The notes under the pieces: model-generated
The model's input: only the letters and a program-made list of their open reading frames with translations
The model's database searches: none
Told to the model about the DNA's origin: nothing
Program-made: the position numbers and the translations under genes
Shown here: in pieces, positions 11,150-23,100 of the stretch
Layout: each line of letters starts with the position of its first letter
How positions within the stretch are numbered: position 1 is the stretch's first letter
From: Rutpela maculata
Taxonomy: Eukaryota > Arthropoda > Insecta > Coleoptera > Cerambycidae
Direction: 5' to 3'
DNA: 64,000 bases
Assembly: GCA_936432065.2 (NCBI GenBank)
Contig: OW386293.2
Span: forward strand, 46,347,923-46,411,922

Positions 11150-11180
11150 TTAAGGTTAAGTTCGTTTAATCTATTAATTA

Positions 11181-12779
11181 TATCATTCACAGAACGGAGT
11201 TCGACTAATATTTGATAACGTTCGGTCAGTCCCACGACTTACTAATCCCCATGTAGGTTCAATATAGGGAAAATGACACCACTTCGCCTTCAAGCGACTT
11301 TTTGGCAAAATGAATTTTTGACTTTTTTATGCACAAGGTAGTTTTTTCTATAACTTTATTATTTGGAATTCCGACTATCGCTTTCTATTAATCATCCAAC
11401 GTACTCGTCCAAATTACCGCTGGATGAATCCAAACTTGTTTTATGTGAAAAACCGGCCTTGTGCATTTTTTGCTTATAGACGCTATACGCCTTCGCCACA
11501 TTTGTCCATTTCGCCATTTTTGATACGTTGCGTAGTTGAAATTTTATATTCATTGTTTTGAATGTTTATATTCATTCTTTTAAATGATAATAACTGTATC
11601 TTTATTTCTTTATGGACGATATAAAAAGTTATAAATAATTTCGTAAAAGTATACTGGTTATTTTTCCTTGACCAAAAATTATACTTTTATTTTTGATTCA
11701 TTTTTCCATGACTACAATATACTTTCACCCTCATGGCCTGGACCAAAACATATTTTCTTAAATGAAAATTCGGTGTTTCTTCGAATTTTCACCTGGTAGT
11801 GCCTAATGTCTTAAAGAACTCATATCGGTCCTTTTGTGCTAGTTTATGGCTCTGAAGCCTTTCAGACTTGTATGTTATGATCGAAAATGCCCTTAAATGG
11901 ATTTTTTACATGTCGAATTTTTATTTTGCTCTCAACTTAGGTCGATTCTGGGAGGTTCTACAACATAAATCACGTGTATTTCCACGTTTACGCCAATGAA
12001 TTACGTCTACGTTCTTGGTTGCATCTCTTCACTGTCTTTTTTATGATATATTACTGCCTGAACACGGATCCTTTCATTTCAATAGGCGCCTTTTAAATTT
12101 GAATCTCAAGGTATTTCTTGTTATTCTCAACAGTTAGTTAATATTTGAATAAAAATTACTACGACTGGGTTTTTCTCCTTTTGTTGGCAGCTTATTGCAA
12201 CATGTGGTTCACGTGCGCGTAGTTAACAGCCAACTGTGTAATTTTTTGATCCACTCAATACGTTACCCATTTCAAAACCTCATTGTGTAATTAATTAATG
12301 CTTCACCTCGTCTGTTTTTGCGAATGTATTGTTTAAAAAAAAACGTTGGAAACTGTCGTTCGCGTTTAGCAACGGCGTATTATTTATCGACTAAATTACC
12401 TCATTAGCACCCATAAGAATATTATTAGCGGCTACAAATTAAATTTTAATAGTTTGTCCTTTGTATTGTAATATAGGCCTGTGAAGGTATTCGGTTGTTA
12501 AATTTTACTACAGCACACTTGTCAAACTTTTTTGTAGCATCTTACCTCATCGATGACTTGTTACATTGCGCCAAAAAATTAGCTGCTCAAATAAATTCAT
12601 CCATTTGTCAGTTTATCAATCCTTCGAAGATCTCAATTTCTTTTTTTCAGTGAGGTGGCGGCAGGAAAAAACGCAATTTAATATATCTTCTGTAGTGTCA
12701 AAAGTATTCGCGGAAAAAGACAATAAAGATCGTCCAACATGATTCCAGCATTAGAAGAACAAATATAAGTCAACGCTCT
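11181..12779. other. Unannotated 1.6-kb stretch
   Basis: I found no coding region or repeat with a partner in the window. A polypyrimidine-CAG at about 12640-12650 precedes a roughly 30-codon open stretch, which could be a chance acceptor site. Confidence 0.4.
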
Positions 12780-12790
12780 AAGAACCTTTT

Positions 12791-13174
12791 TTTTTTTTAA
12801 CTATTTAACGTCGGCCTATTTCCGCTACCAGGGCCTATCACCGACGCCAGGAGACGAGCTGCCCCCAACCTGGAAATTTTGCCGAACCTCTTCCCTTAAG
12901 AAAAGTAGGGATCTTTTACTTGCCTAACATTTAATAGACAGGGGACCGCCTGCTTTACATCCTCTCCGAAGGATGGTATATCTACTACGTAATCCTCGTC
13001 TGAAATTACGTAACTTCCGCGTATACACTGATATACAAGCCGCTAGAAGGTGGGACGAGAACGCTGTATTTCCCAAGATAGGTCACCCATCCAAGTACTA
13101 ACCGCGCTCGACGTTGCTTCAACGAAATATCGACTGACATTCACATTGAAGTCGCCTCTACGCTCGCCCCTGAT
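12791..13174 (-). mobile_element. 5S rRNA-derived SINE (SINE3-like)
   Basis: It is flanked by an 11-bp duplication AAGAACCTTTT at 12780-12790 and 13175-13185. On the minus strand the head carries the 5S internal promoter core (GGTTAGTACTTGGATGGGTG, at about 13083-13110) and AAGCAACGTCGAGC just before it. The body is followed by an oligo-A tail (T-run at 12791-12798). The duplication, tail and head at the right end show retroposition in minus orientation. It is 384 bp and has no protein product. Confidence 0.88.
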
Positions 13175-13185
13175 AAGAACCTTTT

Positions 13186-13799
13186 GTAAACAAGAATTTG
13201 GACTGTAATGATAAGAAGCCTTTGAAATGATTGAGAATTATGTGGTGGACTTCAGACTAATTCTAAAGATGGCATCTATGGTGGGAAGTGGTTCAGTGTT
13301 TTAAAAAATGCCATGATTTTGGCCTCAAAGGGTATGAGAAAAAAGCTCCAGATCACAATTTTAAGACTACCCCCACATTTACTTCAACCCTTGAACCTTT
13401 CTGTTTAGATCATTCAAATAAATGTGGGGAGATGTTGGTCTCTTGGAATACACAACACGCTGCTGGCCAGACACAGCCCAAAGAAAGTCTTTTCGTAGTT
13501 TCTTCGTGAGACTTTGAAAGATATTACTCAGGAAAGAACAAATTTCACCCCTGAATAGAAATGTACCAGAGGCGGTCTTTCTACCAAAAGTTATTAAAAT
13601 ATGGACTGATGATGGGAGTAATGAATATATTGAGGAAGCATCATTAACGCCAAACATACCTATAACCACGAAGTACATAAATCTGTAGATATCTACCTCA
13701 TCGAAAGGAACACTTAGTACACCAGTACCAATATAACATATTTTGAAAATTGTTGGCTCCCTGCAGTCCAGTCAATGAATGGTTTCTAGAGGGAAATGC
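13186..13799. other. Unrecognised stretch with short open frames
   Basis: A plus frame at 13288-13509 and a 43-codon stretch ending at about 13686 are open, but I recognise neither. They may be decayed coding sequence of an unknown transposon or host gene. I do not call a gene. Confidence 0.3.
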
Positions 13800-13839
13800 T
13801 GAGATCACAATTTTTGACTATAGGGCTGTGTTTGGACTA

Positions 13840-14060
13840 TTTAGGAGGTAAACATACCAAAGTCCCCGAACGTAGAAGGTGAGGGGGGGGATGCAAGGGG
13901 GCACGAAGAAGGTCCTGGTTTTTGGTTTTTCGTTCATATCTCGAAAACGGTTAGCCCTAATCAAAAAGTGGCTATATGCAAAATTAAAGTTGACTAAAGT
14001 TTCTACAATAATGTTTCTATTAATTTTTTTCGTATCTGTTATGGTTCAGTAATGAATTGT
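13840..14060 (+). repeat. Diverged copy of the 625-1705 foldback arm
   Basis: It shares GGAGGTAAACATACYAAAAG, GCAAAATTAAA and TTTCYTACAATAATGTTT with 1505-1690 in the same order. The G-rich and A-rich segments between are diverged. Confidence 0.55.
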
Positions 14061-14213
14061 ATATCTTTTGACTGTATTCTAACTTTATTATAAATTTATT
14101 AAAAATTGAAAATAAAGTTTAATAATTATCGTAGAAAAAAAAATCTTGTACAGATATCCGTTTTAGAGCAGACTGAACTGAAATATCGAATAAAAAATGT
14201 CTTTGCGCCTGTA

Positions 14214-14236
14214 AGTGTGTGTGTGTGTGTGCGTGT
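14214..14236. repeat. GT microsatellite
   Basis: An alternating GT run of about 22 bp. It lies just upstream of a TTCTTGTAAACACGATAACTT motif that is also seen, diverged, near 4337. Confidence 0.8.
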
Positions 14237-14522
14237 ATACCGCTTCTTGTAAACACGATAACTTCTGTTAGGCATTTCCCCTTATTGAACGTTCATTGAC
14301 TGGGCTACTGATCAAAAAAAAGATGTTCTGGTTCTGAATTACTAATTTCAGAAGAGACAGTGAATAGAAAAAAATTAAAAAGTCATACTAATCAAAAGAG
14401 CCAAAACCAGCTAAAATATAACCAACAAACGGAAATCAAGTTTATCAACTAGTGGAGGATGTTGAGTCTCCACTTTAGAAAACGCTGAAGAGCTTTGACA
14501 AAACCTTAAAAATTATCATCTA

Positions 14523-14925
14523 CTTCCACATCCAGTAAAAGTATAGTAACGCCGAAAAAAAAATTGAAAATTTTTATATCATAAAACGTCGAGATTTTAA
14601 GTTTGAGTAAAAAAAATGTTCTGTCTGTCTGTAACTTTTTTTGTGCCCTCTATTACTCTGGAACCGTTTAAGATATTGACTTGAAATTTGGTACACGTAT
14701 GTAACGAGATCTGTAATTAGATTATATTTTGATCGTATTCCATTGGGGGTAAATAGGTAAATTAAGCAAGTAAGAGTCCATACAATTTGTATTTAGTGTA
14801 TATAAGAGAAGCTGAGATCTCAAAAAATTTTTGACATTAGCCACCCCCCCCCCTCTACCACCCCCACCCCATTATTGAAGGTGTGAAAAAAATAAAATTG
14901 TGATTTAGTGTGTTTAGTTCCATAA
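14523..14925 (+). repeat. Interspersed repeat family 1, copy 1
   Basis: Shared with 23622-24045 and 48640-49090 in the same orientation. Landmarks are CTGTCTGTCTGTAAC, ATTACTCTGGAACCGT, GATATTGACTTGAAATTTGG and a C-rich block after GGCATTAGCCACC. No TIR or coding frame is visible, so the class is unknown. Confidence 0.7.
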
Positions 14926-15791
14926 ACAATTATTTCCACATAGTATAAACATTTTTGCTGAGACTATTTGGGTAATGGTGAAATACTGTATATTAAAAGT
15001 AACTAAGCATTTTGTTGGGCAGATATTCAGATCTTTTCAGATACATTTTTTGACCAAAAAAGAATGACACGGATACTATAGATGAAACTGATATTGTTAA
15101 GATTTTACCAAATCCTAACAGACGTGGTTTTTTATGATTTTCTGTGTAATTTGAAAGCTGATACGTTTATGAGTGTGCTTCTATTTCTGCTAATTACCTC
15201 TTTAACTAGTTGTTATAAATGTTTTGAAAAAGTTCATAGTTTAAGAAAATACTTAAAATTTTTAAGAGAAAAGTATAAGGTTTGTAACTTCAAGAAGCTA
15301 CTAAGAACTGTCTCTAAAGCCTTGATATATTTTTTTATTTCATTAAAAGCCTTACTTTAAGACCATTTCTTTGTCAACAACCAAAAACTATATATCACAT
15401 TTACCCCAGGCTTCACCTTCATCGCAACTTAAATAAATGTAAAGTCTGTTTTATCTTGCAAATTAGAGTTAATTACGGAGCTGAGCACTATATCATTGTC
15501 AGCGTATGCCATGCACGTAAATGTATCAATCTAAATATCCTGACATTAGATTAACTATATAATACACTTTCCTTTTCATTGAACTCTCACATTTGTGAAA
15601 GACGCCAAAACAATGGCTTAATAAATCATAGTAATCGGTACGATATCATAAAATTAAATAAAGCGTCGTGAGTTCATGTAGAAAATAGAAAACATATTTC
15701 GTTTTAAAGGTATACCGGGTGCCACAGGCTATATTTCCTTTATTTTTTAACTTATCCATTTATATCCATTTGGGGTGCATAAACTACCTGT
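14926..15791. other. Unannotated spacer
   Basis: There is a plus open frame (15082-15360, 92 codons) rich in Leu/Phe/Lys with no motif that I recognise. Its composition follows the AT-rich DNA, and I do not support a gene. Confidence 0.4.
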
Positions 15792-15924
15792 AAAATAGTA
15801 TATTATGTTACTAGGAGAAGAAGGCGAACATTACATGTTGAGCCCAGAAGTTTGCTGAGCCGAGGCTGAGCAATTGGGCGAAACATATAATGTGCCTTCT
15901 ACTCCGAGTGACATATACTATTTT
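15792..15924. mobile_element. Hairpin MITE, AAAATAGTATAT ends, copy 1
   Basis: A palindrome of about 65-bp arms, with ends AAAATAGTATAT and ATATACTATTTT and centre GCTGAGCCGAGGCTGAGC. It shares its ends and layout with 44101-44237, so both belong to one family although the inner arms differ. Confidence 0.65.
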
Positions 15925-16394
15925 TTCTTCAAGCGTCAAAATAAAAATTTACGACATTAATTTCCAAAAATTACATCAAATAAGTTCAATCTTGGCAGAA
16001 AAATAAAATATAGGTAATACTAACCATTTTATTTATTAATTAAGCATACCATAGTAGTAACCACTTTATTTATTGAGCCCATATAGTTGAACTTTTCAGT
16101 TTTTTGAATAAATGTGTAAAATATGCTATCATCACATTTTTCGAATACATACGTACTAGTCCTTGGCCCATTTTATAAATTTATCGTACGCATTATCATA
16201 AATTTTTTTGGATTTCGCGGGAATTAATGTTGCCACTAATGACTTTGCAATTTCAAGTAATTCAGGTGGTGTGCACTGCATTTCTTGAGACATTTTTCCT
16301 TTTCAATTTGAAAAACGACCCGACGTGAAATTTAAAACTGACAGTTATGACAAGTCATAGCTACTTGGATTGTTAATTCGTTGCATGATAGGTA

Positions 16395-16619
16395 CACTAC
16401 TGTGCAAAACTAAGTAGGGCAGCACTTATTACTGTACCTATAAGAGTTAAAAAGCGAGATAAGAAGAAAGGAGTATTAAAAGAAGGCTTTCAACTGGGAG
16501 ACGAAGTAAAAATGATGATTGAATACGATCAGCAATTAGTAAATTATCTGCGTGGAAAAGCAGATACATTTATATTACACCACTACTGTCACTGTCCTAC
16601 TTACTTTTGCAAGGCAGTG
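16395..16619. mobile_element. Tc1/mariner-type MITE, TA TSD
   Basis: The ends CACTACTGTGCAAAACTAAG and CTTACTTTTGCAAGGCAGTG are inverted repeats, flanked by TA on both sides (16393-16394, 16620-16621). It is 225 bp with no transposase frame. Confidence 0.75.
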
Positions 16620-16621
16620 TA

Positions 16622-18820
16622 CATTGTTTCATTTTTGTCCTAGGAAAAAAATGAAAAATATTTGTATTAGTACAAAAATAGGCTCTTTCTCCAGGACGTG
16701 TTGCAATATATAATGTAAGTATTGTTATACGCTTGAAGAAAAATGTATTTTTGGTCATAATAACCAGTATGAGACCATTTTCCTCACCGTGAGGAGTTGT
16801 TGTATTTGTTAATATAAATGTGTTCTGTTTTATTTTTCAAATCTAATGTGGCAAAGGAAAACTCACCTAAATAGTCCTGAGGGTGTCAATAAATTTTGAC
16901 GAAACGTCGACTATTTAAAAAAGTCTTTTCCTAACACCTTCAGGTCTATACCCGTCAACCGTTACCAGCATTAAAGCACAGACCATCAGCTATTTATACT
17001 ATCATGCGATACTAAAACTAATTACTCTTTCGTCTAATTTGTGTAATAAGCCTTTCAGACTCGACCTGCTCCTTCCGTTCGCATCTCCTGACACATTTAG
17101 TTCATATCCAAAACACGGACTGATGATTTTAATATGTATGTCCGCACTAATGGACAAGAAACGCAATAGTGGCTTCTGCAGAACCACTCACCAAGAGACT
17201 TACGTGACTTGGGTTCGTGAATTTTTCAATACTATTTCGGAATACGAATGTGCATAATTCTATTTACTTGGTTAACTGGAGGACGATTATAAAGGCATAT
17301 AGGTAACGTAATTGGGTGGTTATATGGGTACTCAAAATATTAGTAGTTATTAAATAAATTGAAGGCAAGATGCCATCATGTTATATCCCAGGCCCCATAT
17401 ATGTAGCTATCTCCTAAACTATAAAAAAAACTCATAATTTAGGTTATTTTCGGGATTTACTAAATATTGGTGTTTGATGGAGCTAAACGGACACCTGATT
17501 CGTATCCAGCACGTCAAAATACATGCCCAATGGAGTCCCAGAAACAGACATTTTTTATTATTTTTTTTTTGTGTATCTAGATAATATTTGCATACGCGGT
17601 TTTTTAGAAACTAGCGGAGGATCCGGTGATATTCATATATTACACAGGCACACACACAATCTGATATATGATTTTATGTCAATCCACTTGAGCTCGAGTT
17701 GTAACTCTAGAAGCTTTTCCAAACAAAGAATCTTAGTGGAAGTATATAAAATATCCGTAATGCTATGAATTTATAGTATCATGTGAAACATCTAGAATAA
17801 CTCAAAGCATTATGAGCAATCCCTTGAATTATATAATCATTTTCAGTTCGTGCAACGTAAACTGGCAAAAAAGTTCGAAGCGTTAAACATTTATTACCAG
17901 GGCACCATTCCATTAAGGTCATCCCGGCCGAGATTATGCATTACTAACGAGCCCATTTATACGAGCTGAACTAACGTTTTGTTATGTAAACACCAGAGGC
18001 ATTTAGTCCACGGACGTAGTTGAGTCGTGTCGCATGTCGTATGCATTTTCAATGAGCTCTGATTATCATCTCGTATCTCGGATCGTCTTGAGGATGACAT
18101 GTAATACGCTCTAAGTAAACTGCGGTCGTCCCTTTGACCTCTGCCCCTGGACGGGTTGAAACCTCGTCGAATTTTAATGTGAATTTTAGAATTAAGATGG
18201 GTCTGACTAAGCAGGAGTGACCACTAAATGGTTTAGTATACAGGGTTCAGTCACTAATTCACAAACGTGTAGATGAGATCAAAACAATACCCTGCCGCCC
18301 GTTACTGAGTCACGAACCTTTACGTTATGGTCTTTTATAAAGCTACAACGAGCAAACGACTACAATAAACGCTCAATGTAAGCTCCTTCTGGTTCGTTCC
18401 AAATTGTAGGTTACATTATGCGAATTAGACACGCGTACCGTAAACAATATCTATAGATAGGTACAGACAGCAACAACTGATATTCACCAACGCTATAGTA
18501 GTAGTAAGTACAGCAAGATTTTTTTATGCGTAACATCCTTTTTGTATGGTTTTGTTTTTACGAATTGATTGATGTATTTGTTGTACAATTGAAACCATAG
18601 AAAGGACATCTCATCCAATTATCCAGAACTTTTACTAGGGACTCTACAGCCATTTGGTTGAAACTGACCCACATTGGGCCAAAACCAGGTAAAGTTGGTA
18701 AAGACTCAAATATCCAAAATAGTGATAAATGTTATATTTCTTTCGACAATTTTTGCCAATAGATGGGGCAACAATCAACTCGGGATACGCAAACTTCAAC
18801 AGAGATATGTACGAAGGTAC
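16622..18820. other. Unannotated 2.2-kb stretch
   Basis: No recognised element. Overlapping open frames on both strands near 17002-17257 and 17523-17768 show no known motif and cannot all be real. This is one of the longer repeat-poor stretches and may be host DNA. Confidence 0.4.
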
Positions 18821-18822
18821 TA

Positions 18823-19759
18823 CACTCAAAGAAATAGTATGGGTAAATTTAAAAAAAAAAAAAAAAAAAAATTCAACAAAAAAATGGTTAACTAACAATA
18901 TCGTTAATTTTGTTAAACCAAACTATATTGATGGTATTTTTAAACAAGAAGTGATTGTTATTTTAACTAATAAAAAGTTGTCGTACAACAAAACAAACAT
19001 TAACTTAAAAAATAGATGAATAAGACTATTATTTTGTTCGTCTGACTATTATTTTGTTGAATTCTGTCAAATTAAACTAGATAATAGTATATTTTATTTT
19101 TAACTATTATCGAATTGTAATTCTAACCCAGTATTAGTTCGCTGTACTATTGTACTTGGTAGACAAACCAATATTATTGTCGTCTTCTAGAAGTTCTAAA
19201 AGAATTACCATAAAATTTACTTGCTTACCACGTAGTCTATTACAGAAATTATTCCCAGATGACGCCACATACAAATCACTGACAATAATCAATCATGCAT
19301 TATCTTACACTCTTTATGAATTTATAGAAAATTAATAACATGATTGCAGTGTTCAAATTCTCTCAGGGATCATCGATATAGTTGGATGGATCTTATAAAC
19401 GATCTCTAATCTTTGGTTTGGGTGGTCTGATGTCTCAATACTGAGATTTTGGCTAACCAAAAAAAAACTTCATCATACAATAAAGTGTAGATCAACCTAA
19501 AAATTAGTTGGTGAACAAAAAACAAAGTCGTTGTACTATTTAATTGTAGACCAAATTGAAAATGGTTAGTGAACATAAAAAAATGTCATTGTACTATTTA
19601 ATTTGTTACAAGAAGATATGATTATTAAACTACTATTTGTTTACGAAAACAAATAAAGTTGTATGACTATTCTTTACTGATTGATTTAACTATGAAACTA
19701 GATAGGCGCGATTTCATATGCTCTTTTTGGTTGAATTTACCTATCATTTTCTTTGAGTG
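18823..19759 (+). mobile_element. Complete TIR element (copy B), TA TSD, 937 bp
   Basis: The ends are CACTCAAAGAAATAGTATGG and, inverted, CACTCAAAGAAAATGATAGG, with TA on both outer sides (18821-18822, 19760-19761). The left TIR runs into an oligo-A tract. No coding frame is credible; the open frames at 18644-19019 are driven by the poly-A. It is inverted relative to the partial copy at 1-584. Confidence 0.75.
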
Positions 19760-19924
19760 TATTCTCCACATCAAAACAGACGAAGATCTAGTCTCAGAAA
19801 GGTGTGCCAAGTAGGGTGATGCCATTTTTCCGAAATTGTTAACTGGAAAACGGTTTCAGAAATTGACTTAATGGCCTCTTGGCCAACATCGACATCAGGT
19901 TCCTAAATCACCGGCGCTTATTCT

Positions 19925-20235
19925 GAGCGAGCTAAAAGAAGGGTCATAGGAGGCGGATCTAGATGTGAATATCCAAAAGACACAGATTAGGAGCTCCAAC
20001 AACATTCAGATCACGCTCAACAACCACACCCTCCAAGTGGGGAAAGAGCACGTATATCCCGGAGATACAACACTAAGCTAGCCAATGACAACTAAACAAC
20101 CTAAGGAGGATCAATCCAACGTGGGCTGGCATTTAGAAAATTCGAATATATCCTGAGACCCGAAAAACCCGGTTAATCTCAAGCGGGAAGTTTATGACCA
20201 CCTGGCACATTGTATGGGCTTGAGATCGTCACTCC
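19925..20235 (+). pseudogene. LINE reverse transcriptase C-terminal fragment
   Basis: Piecewise translation gives a post-palm RT region: VNIQKTQI, then NNIQITLNNHTLQVG, then KEHVYPGDT (family usually YLG), then a region ending NPVNLKREVYDHLAHCMG. This is the part of endonuclease-RT LINEs that follows the YADD box. Stops and one or two indels interrupt it. The endonuclease remnant at 56630-56857 may be of a similar LINE type. Confidence 0.65.
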
Positions 20236-20240
20236 AAGAA

Positions 20241-20735
20241 AAACATACATTGTATACCGATCTGCCAGCGGGTAATGAAGCATTCAGTGCTGTATATCAA
20301 TTTGATGAATAGAGTGAGAAACGAATAGATCAGGACGACTATTTTGTATTGATGTGAAAACATGTTCTCATGAGAAAATGGACGGAGTTCTCTTGAAAAC
20401 CAAAATAACGTATTCTCTAACTGTAGGGTGCTCACGTCGCGACAAAAATCGTGGAACTTACTTCTCTTGGTAAATTACGAGAAAATTGGGTTGCTGTTAT
20501 CGTGTGAAAGTGAAGTGTAATCTTTTTTTTGGCGAACTGTCATTTTCAAGTTTGTGGTAATTTGTTTAGTATTTTGTAGTTATTTGTAAACGTTTGATGC
20601 AGCCTCCAGGAACAGCATTTAAAGTAGTTGTGGCCTCATCCCACAATTTTTTGACATTTCTTGTGTGAATTGTTTCCAAATTGCCCACTTATAAGCTGTG
20701 GTTTTTTCATCATAGTATTGTTTCAAGCTAAATTT
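20241..20735. other. Unannotated spacer between two LINE remnants
   Basis: A 68-codon minus frame (20229-20435) has no recognisable motif. Nothing else is seen. Confidence 0.4.
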
Positions 20736-20984
20736 TTATGGCATTTTATTGAGAAGGTATCTCCAACAGCTTGGATTGAAACAGGCATCATCAATATGCA
20801 TTATATTTATACGATTTGATATATGATTGGGTAAATCATTTGCAAACAAAAGGAAAATGATGGTCCAAGGACGACTCCTTGAACAACTTGTTGTGTCTAC
20901 TTGTAATTTTCTGTTATTGTTTTGTGCTACGATTTTTCGATTAGATAAATTGGATTTAGCTAGATAAATTTGACATTTACACAT
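20736..20984 (-). pseudogene. LINE reverse transcriptase palm fragment
   Basis: The reading IIFLLFANDLPNHI followed by INIMHIDDACFN matches RT motifs B to C of jockey-like LINEs, where FADD/YADD is expected; here the first Ala is Ile (IDD). Just upstream, in another frame, VVQGVVLGP corresponds to PQGSVLGP, so a frameshift separates motif B from motif C. Only about 80 residues remain. It is inactive. Confidence 0.75.
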
Positions 20985-20990
20985 ATACTC

Positions 20991-22521
20991 AGATTATTTA
21001 GAGTGTCTAACTAAAATGTTAGTAACTTTAGCATAAAACCTTATAACTTTAAAGATTAAAAACCCACCCGACTGCATAATAGCCCTACGATAAATGCAGT
21101 AAGTTCCAGAAAGACATACGGATTTTAATACATAGATAAATATATTAATATTTTCATATGATGTTTTCATTAGTTTCTTATTAAAAATCTGTCAAAAATT
21201 AAAATTGGGAAATTTTTTAGTGATTAAAATAAATAAAACACCCAACTCTATCACTAAACTAGGGAAGGTGTCGTTTTGTCGTACTTTCTTTTTTAGTTAA
21301 CCCAAAATTAGCCCAATTGTGTTAAATATGAGCCAGCCATAAAGTTTTATGTCCAGTTTTTTTGACCATACAAATGATAGCTGTATTAATAAAACAACTA
21401 GTGTTAAATACACTATTAATATACAAATGATCTGCTTCATGACCATGAGTTAACAAAACCTGGCGATACTATTCGTTAAGGCAAAATATTTATTTCATGA
21501 TATTGAAACGTGCGATTCTCGATTCCGCCTCCGTTTCCCTACAACAGGCACGAATTATTAAATCACCCACAATAAATAAGCTACCACTTTCGTCACACTT
21601 TATTTACATTTTTAATTTTTTGCGTAATATTTATTAGTCCAATTATCTTTGGTTATACTGTACATCTTGAATATAACTCTGAACTATACGTTAAAAAAGC
21701 TTGCTTCAAATTTTTCTCGAATACTCTAACCCCACAAGAAAAAAATTAACCGCATAAATGTTACATATGTTTTCTGTGACTGTGTGCCACAAATGGTAAA
21801 GCGCTATACTAGACTACCTTTTGGACTACCAGAGTCCTGACCATGAGTTCTGTAACTAACTAAAAGAAATAATGGTATGACAGTGTTGTACATTTTGTAT
21901 TGATTCCAGAGCATTTAGAATTAGATATTAAAGGGAAATACCCCTAGTGCATTTTGCTTTAAGTGTCATTTCCGTATCTCCCCTTGTTTATCACCACGAA
22001 AGCTAATATTGACGTTCCAGTAAATTACATTGTCATTTATACTTACTATCCATGCTAAATATAAACTGATAAATTAAATTACTGGAGTTTCAAATACTAC
22101 AGGGCAAAACAAACTTAAGCGGCCCCAACAAGCGCTTTTCTTCAAGACGTAGATGTTGATGCAAATAAATACATACGAAAATGATGCTTGGCATTTAGTC
22201 TATCGAATTATAGTTCATATTTTATTTTGTAATTTTCCAATATAAAAACCGCTTTGCTGGCGATCACTATTGCACAGTTACTTTGCTCAATTGACTGCCC
22301 GCAAAAATTTTATTTTCCGGATGTATGAATTTAAGAATCATTATTTTTTACTATTTGGTACATTTTTAAAATAAAGGCTTTTTCTTCAAACGTCAGAAAA
22401 ACATGACATTTCTTAACCATTTCGTGACAAGCAGATATACGAGATATTTAGTTAAACCGGTCAATGACACGGCGCGGCGGTGTCCCTATTGTTCGACCGA
22501 AAACAAAAAACGCGGCTCTCG
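20991..22521. other. Unannotated 1.5-kb stretch
   Basis: AT-rich with no recognisable coding or repeat structure within this window. Confidence 0.4.
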
Positions 22522-22672
22522 AGGGTCTACACACGATGCAGCGGCAGGGAGCTAGCCTTGTCGGCATGCTTTGAACTCATTCGTAAAAGTGAACTGGTCC
22601 GCTGGAATTCTAATTATCTTCAAAGCGTACCGACAATGTTGGCTCCCTGCCGCTGGATCGTGCGTAGACCTC
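22522..22672. mobile_element. TTAA-type MITE family, copy 1
   Basis: Inverted ends AGGGTCTACACACGATGCAG and the inverse (CTGGATCGTGCGTAGACC). The interior carries CATGCTTTGAACTCATTCGT, shared with copies 2 and 3. Flanks are not a clean TTAA here. Confidence 0.7.
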
Positions 22673-22949
22673 TTTTTTTGATCTCGCCGGCCGACTTCAC
22701 TTTTTATGCCAATTAAGGAAATGTAAACAACTCGAATATGTTCTTTCACAAGTAAGTTCGTCGACCTATTCAGGAGTAGGTCAGGACTTACTCAACATCA
22801 GTAGTGTATCTTCGCAAATTTACTAATAATTTAATATACTAAATTACCTCAGAATCCTCTAAAATTTTGCAGGGGCTTTCCCACATTGAAGATTATTACA
22901 CCATTTTATTTTCCGGATTTCTTGGTAGATCACGCTGTATGTTTCTTAA

Positions 22950-23096
22950 AGGGGTCTACACACGATCCGGCGGCGGCATGCTTTGAACTCATTCGTCAAA
23001 GTGAACTAGTCCGCTGGAATTCCAATTATCTTCAAAGCGTACCGACAATGTTGGGTCTCGGCAGCTGGATCGTCTACAGACGATCCGGCTGCCCCT
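22950..23096. mobile_element. TTAA-type MITE family, copy 2
   Basis: Starts AGGGGTCTACACACGATCC after TTAA (22946-22949) and ends ...GCCCCT before TTAA (23097-23100). Its right part is rearranged, with CAGCTGGATCGTCTACAG forming a local palindrome. The TTAA flanks suggest a piggyBac-like transposase in trans (inference). Confidence 0.75.
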
Positions 23097-23100
23097 TTAA

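Larger units (their letters stand above)
9388..11180 (+). mobile_element. DIRS-like tyrosine-recombinase retroelement, internally deleted
   Basis: The left inverted terminal repeat (about 9388-9514) is mirrored by the right one (about 10622-10750). Inside, next to the right repeat, 10452-10563 is complementary in one continuous piece to the outer right repeat, then its extension (10751-10768 plus 11150 to about 11180), then the outer left repeat. That is the circle-junction internal complementary region known for DIRS elements. The order left ITR, recombinase, complementary region, right ITR fits DIRS-1. Gag and RT/RNase H are deleted. There is no target duplication, as expected. A MITE sits in the right extension. 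Confidence 0.8.

Noticed and set aside
12640..12760. Exon after TTTTTTTCAG
   Set aside because: The open stretch is short, no donor site follows and no homology is recognised.
13083..13140. 5S rRNA gene on the minus strand
   Set aside because: Only the internal promoter region matches; the rest is SINE body, flanked by a target duplication.
1..19761. A giant Polinton-like element bounded by the inverted copies at 1-584 and 18823-19433
   Set aside because: No polymerase, integrase, ATPase or protease frames lie between, and the right copy is a complete 937-bp element with its own two TIRs and TA flanks.
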